Source of the DNA: Lentzea kentuckyensis
Lineage (GTDB): Bacteria > Actinomycetota > Actinomycetes > Mycobacteriales > Pseudonocardiaceae
Reading direction: 5' to 3'
DNA length: 58,072 bases
NCBI RefSeq assembly: GCF_002150765.1
Contig: NZ_MUYM01000261.1
Span: 1-58,072 of the forward strand
Within the stretch, counting starts at the first letter, position 1. Each line of letters starts with the position of its first letter. The notes beneath the pieces were generated by a model. That model was not told the origin of the DNA. It saw only the letters and a list, made by a program, of their open reading frames with translations, and searched no databases. The position numbers and the translations under genes are program-made. Shown here piece after piece: positions 25,658-34,070 of the stretch.

Positions 25658-26529
25658 TGGGCAAGATCATCGTGGTCACCGGAGCGTCCAGCGGGTTCGG
25701 GGCGCTCGCTGTCCGTGCGCTGGCTCGCGCGGGCCACACCGTCTACGCGGGCATGCGGGAAACGTTGGGACGCAACGCACCCGCGGTCGCCGAGCTCGGT
25801 GCGTTCGGTGCGGAGAGCGGTCTCGACGTGCACGCCGTCGAGCTGGACGTGCAGTCGCAGGAGTCCGCCGACGCCGCGGTCGCGTCGATCATCTCCGAGC
25901 AGGGCCGCCTGGACGTGGTCGTGCACAACGCCGGCCACATGGTCACCGGCCCGGCCGAGGCCTTCACACCGGAGCAGTACGCGGCGCTGTACGACGTGAA
26001 CGTCCTGGGCACCCAACGGGTCAACCGCGCCGCCCTGCCGCACCTGCGCGCGCAACGCTCCGGCCACGTCGTGTGGGTGGGTTCCTCGTCGACGCGCGGC
26101 GGCACTCCCCCGTACCTGGCGCCGTACTTCGCGGCCAAGGCGGCGATGGACGCGGTCGCCGTGTCGTACCGCGCCGAGCTGCTGCGGTTCGGCATCGAGA
26201 CCACGATCGTCGTGCCGGGCGCGTTCACCCACGGCACCAACCACTTCGCGCACAGCGGCACCCCCGCCGACGGCGATGTCGCGTCCGCCTACGAGGAGTT
26301 CTACCCCGGCCTGATGGACCAGGTCGGCGCCCGCCTGGCAGAGCTGGAACCGTCGTGGGCCGACGTGAGCGCGGTCGCCGATGCCATCGTGTCGGTCGTG
26401 GGCGCGGAGAAGCCGCCGTTCCGGGTGCACGTCGATCCGTCCGACGACGGCGCCGAGGTCGTCAACAAGGTGGCGGACCGGGTCCGCGGCGAGTTCCTCC
26501 GCCGGGTGGAGCTGGCCGACCTGATCTGA
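25657..26529 (+). CDS. Short-chain dehydrogenase/reductase
   Basis: 290 residues. Motifs are TGASSGFG (8-15), HNAG, SSSTRGG and YFAAK (catalytic Tyr/Lys), so a classical SDR with a longer C-terminal region than its neighbour. Translationally coupled to the preceding SDR. The pair could carry out successive reductions or a detoxification of aldehydes, ketones or quinones, regulated by the nearby TetR. The specific reaction is not readable from sequence. Confidence 0.9.
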   Translation: MGKIIVVTGASSGFGALAVRALARAGHTVYAGMRETLGRNAPAVAELGAFGAESGLDVHAVELDVQSQESADAAVASIISEQGRLDVVVHNAGHMVTGPAEAFTPEQYAALYDVNVLGTQRVNRAALPHLRAQRSGHVVWVGSSSTRGGTPPYLAPYFAAKAAMDAVAVSYRAELLRFGIETTIVVPGAFTHGTNHFAHSGTPADGDVASAYEEFYPGLMDQVGARLAELEPSWADVSAVADAIVSVVGAEKPPFRVHVDPSDDGAEVVNKVADRVRGEFLRRVELADLI

Positions 26530-26532
26530 TCG

Positions 26533-27252
26533 TCAGGCTTGGCCGAGGAGCGCGGACACGGTGACGAACCGGTAGCCGCGCTCCTTGAGGTTGCCGATGA
26601 TCGGCTTGAGCGCCCGCCTGGTCTGGTCGCGGCTCTGGTACATCGGGTGCAGCAGGATGATCGAGCCCGGCTTGGTGAGATTCAGTGCCTCCTGCTCGAT
26701 CTGTTGTGCCGTGGGCGTTCCCGCCGAGTCCGGTTCGACGTCCCACATGATCGTCTTGCGGTCGTGCCGGCTCAGGTAGTGCGGCAGGGCGAAGAGCTTC
26801 TTGCCGTTGGGCGGGCGGAAGTGGATGGTGCCCTGGTAGCCGGTCTTCCTGATCTGCGCGTCGGTGTCCTCGACCTCCCTCGCCACCGTGCTCGGCAGCA
26901 CGCCGACCATGCGCTGGTGGTTGTACGTGTGGTTGCCGATCTCGTGGCCGGCCTCCGCGATCTTCCTGCCGAGCTCGGGGTGGTTGTGCAGGTCGCGGCC
27001 CATCAGGAAGAACGTGGCCTTGACCTGCTCTTCGTTCAGCGTGTCGAGGACCTGCTGGGCGCCGGCCGGATCAGGGCCGTCGTCGAAGGTGAGCGCCACG
27101 ACCTTCTCGGTCGTTTCGACGCGGTTCACCAGCTCACCGAAGAACTGGAACGTGCGGGAACTGCTGAGGTTCCAGAGGGTGGCCGCCACGGCGAGCACGA
27201 CGACGAGGCCTGCGGCGGTGATGATCGTTGGCTTGCGGCGCAACCACTTCAT
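26533..27252 (-). CDS. Membrane-anchored polysaccharide deacetylase (NodB domain)
   Basis: 239 residues starting MKWLRRKPTII, then one N-terminal membrane anchor (about 11-28). The NodB motifs are TFDDGP (55-60), HTYNH (108-112), RPPNG (146-150; commonly RPPYG) and LLHP (200-203). It should remove N-acetyl groups from peptidoglycan or another amino-glycan at the cell surface. The first 33 bases of the gene are repeated exactly at 29704. An upstream in-frame extension to 27387 reads into unrelated decayed sequence and is rejected. Confidence 0.87.
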   Translation of the reverse strand: MKWLRRKPTIITAAGLVVVLAVAATLWNLSSSRTFQFFGELVNRVETTEKVVALTFDDGPDPAGAQQVLDTLNEEQVKATFFLMGRDLHNHPELGRKIAEAGHEIGNHTYNHQRMVGVLPSTVAREVEDTDAQIRKTGYQGTIHFRPPNGKKLFALPHYLSRHDRKTIMWDVEPDSAGTPTAQQIEQEALNLTKPGSIILLHPMYQSRDQTRRALKPIIGNLKERGYRFVTVSALLGQA

Positions 27253-27415
27253 GCGTCCACTATGGCCAACGCGCCCTTCCCGATGCGCAGCACCCCCGTC
27301 ATCGAGCGGCGGATCACCATCGCCGAACAGCCCGAACACCGTGACGAAGCCGAGCGTCATCAGTGCGCTGGAGCCGAGCGAAGTCAACGCACAAAGGAGA
27401 CAGGGGCTCTACGGG

Positions 27416-27749
27416 TGGTTGCGCGTGGCTCCATTCCTGGCCTTGCCAGGCGGGGTCCAGCGGGGTGTGCGCGATGTGGTTGGTTGTAGTTGGACAGCGT
27501 CTTCATGCCCACGCCGAGAATGATGTCGAGGACGTTCCGTCGCGTGTAGCCGGCCGCGAGGAACACGTCGATCTCCTCGTCGCCGACCCAGCCCCGGTCA
27601 GCCACGATCGACCGGGTGAGCCGCCGCACCGCTTCCAGTTCGTTGTCCGGCAACGGCTTTCCTGCTCGGAGCGCTTCGACGACGTCCTCGGCGACGCCGA
27701 CGCGCAGAGCGATGGTGGAGTGCGCGGCCACGCAGTAGGCACCATGAGC
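27416..27749 (-). pseudogene. Carboxymuconolactone-decarboxylase/AhpD-like gene remnant
   Basis: In one frame the fragment reads HGAYCVAAHS, then conserved helices up to KTLSNY. One base later, in the next frame, it continues TNHIAHTPLDPAW and GQEWSH, the usual end of this family. A single-base shift near 27485 thus breaks the gene. The start is missing and the fragment is fused in frame to unrelated upstream sequence. AhpD-like proteins are alkylhydroperoxidases; this copy cannot be functional as read. Confidence 0.6.
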
Positions 27750-27895
27750 CCGTAGCCGCGGCACGCACCGTCGTCGGTGGGCAGGTACGCCGCAAGCGCC
27801 GGGTGGCCGTTCGCCCGCGCTCAGCTGGGCGAAGAGGTGGATCATCGTGTCGTATCCGCGTTCGACCAGGTCGACGACGCCGCTGGGCGTGGCGG

Positions 27896-28127
27896 CGTCC
27901 AGTGCTCGCGGGTCGTGGATCAGCTCGCCGGTGACGATCTCACCGTCCCGCACGGTCAGCAGCTCGGCGGCGGTCATCAGCCCGTCGACCGGCGCCATCC
28001 GCCAGTCGATGATCGAACACACCGCATCGCCGTCGCGGAACTGTCGCCGCACGGAGAACTCGCGCACCCCGGCACCGGCCTGCTTCGCCATCGCGCGGAA
28101 CCCTTCCGCGCTGTCGAAGCTCGCCAC
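27896..28127 (-). pseudogene. SnoaL/NTF2-like fragment
   Basis: About 77 residues (VASFDSAEGF to LIHDPRAL) resemble the C-terminal half of a SnoaL/NTF2-like small protein. No N-terminal half or start signal is visible, and downstream it runs through a non-family linker into the AhpD-like remnant. Best read as debris of a second gene. Confidence 0.4.
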
Positions 28128-28222
28128 CGGGCCGCGGCGCGGCCGTTCCCCCTCACTGATCCCGCCGGCCGCCCGAACTCATCGCCCGCGTCCTGGAACC
28201 GCTTCGCCGTGGCCTTTCCGCT

Positions 28223-28345
28223 CAGGAACCGGACTACCGGTTCACGCTGGCCAACGAACGCACGTTCCTCTCCTGGATCCGCCGGACTCGCGCTGGGATG
28301 CATCGTCTTGGCGTTCTCGAACTTGAGTGGACCTACGGTCACTGT
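28223..28345 (+). pseudogene. DUF202 (YidH-like) gene remnant
   Basis: One frame gives EPDYRFTLANERTFLSWIR, the usual start of a DUF202 small membrane protein. The next frame then gives GSAGLALGCIVLAFSNL, its first membrane segment. The frame break lies near 28280 and the rest of the protein is missing. Confidence 0.5.
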
Positions 28346-28644
28346 GCGTACACACGGCGCCAGCTAGGCAGGCTGCACGGGAGTGGCAGCCTGACGAGGC
28401 AGCCGGGTCACCCGCGTCGCCGAGGGCAAGCGCCAGCACAAGGTCAACATCGTGTGGGAGTGGCGTATCGCCGACGTCCGCGACGCCCTCCAGCGCCACT
28501 GCCCGCTGCAGCCCGTGTGCGAGTGGGTTGGCCTCGGCGGCCCGGCTAGAATGCTGGCCTGCTCGCGCAACACAACGCCGACCTCGAGTACTGGCTCGCC
28601 CTCTGCTTCAAATCCCGCGAGAGGTCCGACAATCATCGGCGGTG

Positions 28645-28724
28645 GCCGTAATGGTTACGTCACAACCTGGCGGGGATGAACCCGGCGAGCCAGAGCGTTC
28701 TGCAGAGTGAACACCGAGTAGAGG
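28645..28724 (+). pseudogene. 3' remnant of an AI-2E-type permease gene
   Basis: The frame ending at the TGA 28708-28710 encodes MVTSQPGGDEPGEPERSAE, matching MVTSEPDGDEPAETERSPE at the end of the intact AI-2E-family gene. Similarity continues past the stop through TGAACACCGAG. It is an inverted, diverged copy of that 3' end. The msrA ribosome binding site follows directly. Confidence 0.7.
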
Positions 28725-28733
28725 AGAACCACT

Positions 28734-29231
28734 GTGACGGAGAAGGCTGTTCTCGCGGGCGGCTGTTTCTGGGGCATGCAGGACCTGTTCCGCCGCCACC
28801 CCGGAGTCGTCTCCACCCGCGTCGGCTACACCGGCGACCCCAGCACGCCGAACGCCACCTACCGCCGCCACGGCAACCACGCCGAGGCCATCGAGATCGT
28901 GTTCGATCCCGCGCAGCTGAGCTACCGGCAGATCCTGGAGTTCTTCTTCCAGATCCACGACCCGTCGACCCGCAACCGCCAGGGCAACGACATCGGCGCC
29001 AGCTACCGTTCGGCGATCTTCTACGACACCGATGCGCAGAAGCAGGTGGCCGAGGCGACCATCGCCGACGTCGACGCCTCCGGCAGGTGGCCGGGCAAGG
29101 TCGTCACCGAGGTCACCCAGGCGTCGGACTTCTGGGAGGCCGAGCCGGAGCACCAGGACTACCTGGAGCGCTACCCGAACGGCTACACGTGCCACTACGT
29201 GAGGCCGGAATGGCAGCTCGGCGAGAAGTAG
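28734..29231 (+). CDS. msrA: Peptide methionine (S)-S-oxide reductase
   Basis: 165 residues from a GTG start preceded by AGGAGA. Catalytic motif GGCFWG (Cys11), then the conserved VGYTGD and RHGNHAEAIEIVFDP blocks and full MsrA length. It repairs oxidised methionine using thioredoxin. The motif NGYTCHYVRPEW near the C-terminus includes a possible resolving cysteine. It overlaps the MOSC gene by 22 bp. Confidence 0.95.
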   Translation: MTEKAVLAGGCFWGMQDLFRRHPGVVSTRVGYTGDPSTPNATYRRHGNHAEAIEIVFDPAQLSYRQILEFFFQIHDPSTRNRQGNDIGASYRSAIFYDTDAQKQVAEATIADVDASGRWPGKVVTEVTQASDFWEAEPEHQDYLERYPNGYTCHYVRPEWQLGEK

Positions 29232-29707
29232 AGATCGTCGGCCTGCACGTCTCACCCGTGCACGCCTGCGAGGGCCGTCCGTCGGACGGCCCTCGTTCCG
29301 ATCCTGAACCCGTTTCGCGCGACCACGTGGAGATCCGCGCCAAACGCGGCATCGTCGGCGACCGGTACTTCAACCACCCGGCGCACCGCAACGCCGCCGT
29401 CACGCTGATCGCCGCCGAGTCACTCGACCCGTGGCCCGTGGATCCCTTGGTGGCACGGCGGAACATCGTCGTGCGCGGGTTCGATGTGGACGCACTGCCG
29501 CGCGGCACCGTCTTCAGTCTCGACTCCGGCGACGGGCCGGTGCGGTTCGAGGTCCACCGGCCCGCGAACCCGTGCGCCTGGATGGACGCCGTGATCGCGC
29601 CGGGCGCGTTCAAAGCCTTGCGGGGCAAGGGTGGTGTCCGGACCGTGCCCCTCGACGACGGGGTGTTGCGCCTCGGGACAGCGGCGTTCGGCACAGTTGG
29701 CGGATGA
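29210..29707 (+). CDS. MOSC-domain protein
   Basis: 165 residues. The region GIVGDRY to RNIVVRGFDVDAL to HRPANPCAWMD follows the MOSC beta-barrel pattern, with the conserved Cys in NPCAWMD. MOSC domains bind sulfur for molybdenum-cofactor-dependent enzymes; stand-alone ones are often of unknown role. The start ATG has GAGG in front and lies inside the end of msrA, so the genes are coupled. Its stop overlaps an ATG (ATGA) that opens a remnant of the polysaccharide deacetylase gene. Confidence 0.82.
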   Translation: MAARREVEIVGLHVSPVHACEGRPSDGPRSDPEPVSRDHVEIRAKRGIVGDRYFNHPAHRNAAVTLIAAESLDPWPVDPLVARRNIVVRGFDVDALPRGTVFSLDSGDGPVRFEVHRPANPCAWMDAVIAPGAFKALRGKGGVRTVPLDDGVLRLGTAAFGTVGG

Positions 29708-29808
29708 AGTGGTTGCGCCGCAAGCCAACGATCATCGCCGCGATCAACCCCACCACCGCACGCACGCGCCGGCGTGGCCTCTGGTTCCGCTCACCATCGC
29801 GAACCTGA
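29704..29808 (+). pseudogene. 5' remnant of the polysaccharide deacetylase gene
   Basis: The first 33 bases are identical to the start of the deacetylase gene and encode MKWLRRKPTII. Similarity is lost after about codon 13 and the frame ends after 34 codons with arginine-rich, unrelated residues. It overlaps the MOSC stop as ATGA and could still be translated as a short peptide, but no function is suggested. Confidence 0.55.
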
Positions 29809-29847
29809 CCGAGAACGAGCCGGAGGTGCAGGTGCTCTGCTCGGTGT

Positions 29848-30987
29848 TCACTCAGGAGAACGTTCGGTCTCGGCCGGTTCATCCCCGTCAGGCTCTGACG
29901 TGACCATTGCGGACTTCGCCTCGATGACCTCGCCCAGGTAACGCAGGACGACGGCCACCGCGGCGGCGACCGGCACGGAGAAGAACGCGCCCGCGATGCC
30001 GTACAGCGAGGTGCCCGCGGTCACCACCAGCAGTACGACCGCCGCGTGCAACCGCAAGCTGCGTGACTGCAGGATGGGCTGCAGCACGTTGCCCTCGACC
30101 TGCTGCACCACGATCACGATGACCAACATGATGATCGCCGTGGTCAGCCCGTTGCTGACCAACGCGACCAGCACCGCCAGCGCCCCGGCGATGAACGCAC
30201 CGATGATCGGGATGAAACCGCCGAGGAACGTCAGCGCGGCCAGCGGCACCGCCAGCGGCACCCCGAGGATCACCAGGCCCAGCCCGATGAACACCGCGTC
30301 GATGAGCGACACGATCGCCTGGCTGCGGATGAAGCTGCCGAGCGTGACCCACACCCGCTCCAGCACCGTCGTGACGTGCCCGCCCGCACGCTCACCGATG
30401 AGCCCGCGCAGCCAAGGCGTGAACCGCATGCCGTCCTTGACGAAGAAGAAGGCGAGCAACAACGCCACCAGCCCCGTGACGACACCGGACGTCACCGCCC
30501 CGGCGCCGGTCAGCAACCCGTTGGCGATCGACCCGATGCTCGACTTGACCTGCTCGACCCCCTGAGCGATCAACCGGTCGAGGTCGGTGTCCTTGAGGTT
30601 GAACGGCGGCCCCGAGGCCCAGTTCTGCAACTGCTGGATGGCCTCCTGCGCGCTCTCCGCGATCTCCGGCACACCGGACGCGATCGACGTGGAGATCGCC
30701 GCGATCACCCCGCCCAGCACCGCCAGCCCGACGACCAGCACGATCGTCGCCGACAACGCCGAGTTGAACCCCTTGGACATCAACCACCGAGCCGGCGGCC
30801 ACAGCACCGTCGTGATCAGCAACCCGAGCAGCACGGGCATCACGACCACCCAGAGCTGCCCGATCACCCAGAAGACCATCCAGAAGCCGAGCGCGGCCAA
30901 CGCCGTCCGCAGACTCCAGCGCGCGAGCCAGCTCACGCCGTGCCCGATGGCCTCACCCTTGTCCGCCCACCTGCGTTCCCGTTCCAC
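29848..30987 (-). CDS. AI-2E-family transporter (TqsA/PerM-like permease)
   Basis: 379 residues from a GTG start with eight or so membrane segments. Features include the long periplasmic-type insertion after segment 3 (about 95-165), FIRSQAIVSLIDAVF, FIPIIGAFIAG and QQVEGNVLQP, all typical of the family. The role ranges from export of autoinducer-2 to sodium/proton exchange; actinobacterial members are uncharacterised. Its tail MVTSEPDGDEP is repeated in a remnant at 28645-28724. Confidence 0.85.
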   Translation of the reverse strand: MERERRWADKGEAIGHGVSWLARWSLRTALAALGFWMVFWVIGQLWVVVMPVLLGLLITTVLWPPARWLMSKGFNSALSATIVLVVGLAVLGGVIAAISTSIASGVPEIAESAQEAIQQLQNWASGPPFNLKDTDLDRLIAQGVEQVKSSIGSIANGLLTGAGAVTSGVVTGLVALLLAFFFVKDGMRFTPWLRGLIGERAGGHVTTVLERVWVTLGSFIRSQAIVSLIDAVFIGLGLVILGVPLAVPLAALTFLGGFIPIIGAFIAGALAVLVALVSNGLTTAIIMLVIVIVVQQVEGNVLQPILQSRSLRLHAAVVLLVVTAGTSLYGIAGAFFSVPVAAAVAVVLRYLGEVIEAKSAMVTSEPDGDEPAETERSPE

Positions 30988-31007
30988 ACCGCACAGTCTG
31001 TCGTGAT

Positions 31008-33950
31008 CTAGCCCGATCGGGTGGCAGACCCGCCGTTTTCACGGCGCAGCGACTCCATGTAGGCGCGTACGTTCGCCTCCCACGGCAGTTCCGGATCGTT
31101 GGCGGGGTCGTAGGGCGGCAGGACCGGGATCTCGGCGCCCAACGCTTCGAGCAGTCGCCGCGCCTGGTCCAGATCGAACCGCCGGACGTACGGCTCACCG
31201 TCCGCCCACGCCCAGCGGTAGGCGGCCAGCGCGTGCTTCTCCGCCTGTTCGACGTCGCCGATCGCCAGCCACAGCTCGGCCAGCGCTTGATCGTGCGTAG
31301 TGCGCGCGGCCGCAAGTTCGTTCGCTGCCTGCACCGGCTCGGTCAGCCGTCCGAGGTGCAAGTTCGCCAGCGCCAGCCGCGCTTCCGCCATGCCGTCGTG
31401 CATGCCGATCTGGCGGGCCATGCTCACCGCCGTGGACAGCTCGGCGGCGGAGCGCTCCCAATCGCCGCGCCGCGCGAGCCACGTTCCACGGAGCCGATGC
31501 ACCCCTCTGGTCACGTATCTGATGCGATGCCGGTGGGCGCCCGCTTCGACCTCGGCAAGCACATCCGCCGTCAGGTCGCCCTGCTGGTACCGGAACCAGG
31601 CGTGGTCCAGCATGGTCTCGGTCCACAGCCGCGCAACACCGCGGCCAGTCCGGCCCACGGCCAGCGATTCCCACATCTCCTCTGCTTCGTCGATCCTGCC
31701 CACCACCACGAGCCAGACGAACGCCCGCCGCCGGGCTCGGTAGATGTGCTGCCGACTCCCGATTCGGTCCGCCAGCTCGATGGTCATCCACGTGGCGCGC
31801 TCAGACGCCGCGATCAGGTTCAGCTGACGGAACACCCGCGCGACGTTCGACAGAAAGACGACTGCCCCGGTCAGATAGCCCGCTCTGATCGCCAACCGCA
31901 GCGCCATCTCGTACAACGCCAGCGCCTGATCGACGTCCCCGAGGCGCCTCAGCACTCCCGCCGCACTGTTCGCCAGCGTTGCGGCCGCCCGGTCCGGCAA
32001 CCCCGCCGGCGGCGACGACCACCCCGCGCCGAAGAACGGCTGGATCAAGGACAACATCTCCGGAAAGGCCTCGAACCGGTACCTCAGCACGCTGTTGAGT
32101 CCGCCGACGTAGATGTCGGCGGCTTCCGGCAACCTGCCGATCCGCAGCAACGTGCCGACCACGGTCAGATCGTCGCGCAGTTCGTCCATGCTGGACACCG
32201 CGTCGTACCGAGTCGTCCGGCGCGCGGAGAAGTGGTCGACCACCCGGCCACCCAGCATCTCCCGATCTCGAGCGGTCAGTTCGTCCGCGACGACGGCACG
32301 AACCACCGGGTGCAGGTCGTAGCGCTTCGCCTGCCGGTCGTACTGGAGCAACCCCCTGCGCTCCAGGTCGGGCACGGCTGAGGTCACTCCGTCCTGACGC
32401 AGACTCAGCGCCTTCAGCGTCTCGTAGTCGACCGCGTCCGACAGCAACGCCATGGTGGACAACAACTGCGCGCTCGGCGTCGCCAGTGCACGGATCGCCT
32501 CGCGCAGGATGTGGTTGCGCTTCTGGACCAGATCGAGCCGCCCGACGTCCAGGCTCCCTCCGCCCTGAGGATCCCCCGCCCACCTGTCGAAGTCACCTCG
32601 CGCGGGCAGGTACTCGTTCACGAGACCCGCCACGATCCCGGTGACCAGCGGATGGCAGTCGCAGTGGCGCTGCAGGAACGACCGCATCGCCTCGGAGTCG
32701 CCCGTCACCTGGCAGTTGCGCAGCAGCGCCTCGGCGTCGGATGGCCGCAGCCCGGGCAGACGGTGGTGCAGCACACCGGGAATCGGCTGGCTGGACTGGT
32801 TGAGCAGCTGCCTCGGCACGAGCCGTGACGTGATCAGCACCCGCGACGACCCGACTCCGGCCAGCCGCCGCAACAGATCGTCGTCCTCCGGCCGGATCGC
32901 CGTGGTGGGATCGCGGTGCGCGATCTCGTCCGAGCCGCCGGCGTCCTCGTCCAGCACCTGGGCCGCGTCGAGCCGGTGATAGGCGACCAGAACGCGTTCC
33001 AGCCCGTCCAGCACCAGCAACCACGGTCTGGACTCCAGCTCACGCACGACCAGTTCGGTCAGCTCGGGCTGTTGCTTTCCGGCGAACGTCTGCAACGGAT
33101 CACCGGTCATGTACGCCAGGGCATGCCGGCAGAAGTCGGACATGATCGCGCCCGCCTCGTAGAACGAGTACCAGAACCGGCCCGCCCAGTCGCCGCGCAC
33201 GCCCAGCGCGTGCCGCTTCGTCCACTCCCACGTCAGGATGCTCTTGCCGGAACCACCGATCGCCTCGAACAACAGCACCGAATGCTGTCCGTCGGGATGG
33301 GCCCAGTCGTTCAACGTCGTCAGCTGGGCCTCGCGGCCGACGAAGTCGTGGGAGCCGAGGTAGCGCGGCTTGGCGTAGAGAGCCGGCGCGGCCGGGACGT
33401 GGTCCTCCCTCCCCACCGGTGGGGAGGGAACGGGTACGTCGAGCACACGGCGCAGTTCGGCCACCGACTGGATGGCGGCCGTGGTGAAGGAACCCAGGTC
33501 GTTGAACTCCGCGTAGACCCGGTGCACCTCGCCGCCCGCGAACTTGGCCTCCTCGCGGAACGCCTCCAGCTTCGCCCGCTTGCCGGCGTCGAACTCGAAC
33601 CCGTCCTCGGTCAGCAGATGACCCGAACCCATGACGAACACCAGGATCGGTCGTCCCAGCCGTACCGCCTCGCGGAACTCCAGATGGGTCAGCGACAGGC
33701 CGTCCGGGTTCTCCGGGCACGAGGGAACCGAGCCGTAGCGGCGGCCGATGATCGCGATGTAGGCCGCGGCGTCGCGCACCTTCTGCAGGGACGACTCGAC
33801 GACGGTGACCAGGCGGGCGGAGTCGGACTCCATCGCCACTGGGTGGAGTTGCTGGCCCTCGATGGCGTTCATCAGCGCCACCCGGTGTTCGCGCAGGTCG
33901 GCGAAGGTCGACGACACCATCACACCGGGGTATTGCCGTGGCGCGGACAT
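31008..33950 (-). CDS. DUF4062-STAND NTPase-TPR protein
   Basis: 980 residues. N-terminal DUF4062 domain (about 1-170: GVMVSSTFADLREHR, IGRRYGS), a linker, then a P-loop STAND/NACHT-like module (about 195-480) with Walker A GGSGKS (232-237), Walker B LLVLDGLE (311-318) and RVLITSR (370-376). A winged-helix region leads into TPR-like helical repeats (about 550-980). The design is effector, switch and sensor, as in bacterial Avs/NLR-like immune proteins and eukaryotic NWD1. A signalling role is equally possible. ATG 33950 is preferred over GTG 33968 because DUF4062 starts at once. It is a single gene without a clear partner. Confidence 0.85.
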   Translation of the reverse strand: MSAPRQYPGVMVSSTFADLREHRVALMNAIEGQQLHPVAMESDSARLVTVVESSLQKVRDAAAYIAIIGRRYGSVPSCPENPDGLSLTHLEFREAVRLGRPILVFVMGSGHLLTEDGFEFDAGKRAKLEAFREEAKFAGGEVHRVYAEFNDLGSFTTAAIQSVAELRRVLDVPVPSPPVGREDHVPAAPALYAKPRYLGSHDFVGREAQLTTLNDWAHPDGQHSVLLFEAIGGSGKSILTWEWTKRHALGVRGDWAGRFWYSFYEAGAIMSDFCRHALAYMTGDPLQTFAGKQQPELTELVVRELESRPWLLVLDGLERVLVAYHRLDAAQVLDEDAGGSDEIAHRDPTTAIRPEDDDLLRRLAGVGSSRVLITSRLVPRQLLNQSSQPIPGVLHHRLPGLRPSDAEALLRNCQVTGDSEAMRSFLQRHCDCHPLVTGIVAGLVNEYLPARGDFDRWAGDPQGGGSLDVGRLDLVQKRNHILREAIRALATPSAQLLSTMALLSDAVDYETLKALSLRQDGVTSAVPDLERRGLLQYDRQAKRYDLHPVVRAVVADELTARDREMLGGRVVDHFSARRTTRYDAVSSMDELRDDLTVVGTLLRIGRLPEAADIYVGGLNSVLRYRFEAFPEMLSLIQPFFGAGWSSPPAGLPDRAAATLANSAAGVLRRLGDVDQALALYEMALRLAIRAGYLTGAVVFLSNVARVFRQLNLIAASERATWMTIELADRIGSRQHIYRARRRAFVWLVVVGRIDEAEEMWESLAVGRTGRGVARLWTETMLDHAWFRYQQGDLTADVLAEVEAGAHRHRIRYVTRGVHRLRGTWLARRGDWERSAAELSTAVSMARQIGMHDGMAEARLALANLHLGRLTEPVQAANELAAARTTHDQALAELWLAIGDVEQAEKHALAAYRWAWADGEPYVRRFDLDQARRLLEALGAEIPVLPPYDPANDPELPWEANVRAYMESLRRENGGSATRSG

Positions 33951-34070
33951 GTGAAGATCTCGCGCCACGGCCCGAACCTGTTACGCCCCGAACGGGTCAG
34001 GCGTGCGAGTGGACGTACGCGCGGCCGAGCATGGGAGGCGGTTGTGCCTGCGGGTGCTGCGGGTCCGACG

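Noticed and set aside
27253..27387. N-terminal extension of the polysaccharide deacetylase
   Set aside because: The ATG at 27252 directly precedes a normal membrane anchor; the extension belongs to the decayed region.
27384..28127. 247-codon minus-strand open frame taken as one gene
   Set aside because: It joins parts of two families (SnoaL-like and AhpD-like), loses the AhpD tail by a frameshift and has no ribosome binding site, so it is a chance fusion of remnants.
28298..28710. Plus-strand open frames before msrA
   Set aside because: They change family from DUF202 debris to the AI-2E tail without any complete domain; listed as pseudogene fragments instead.
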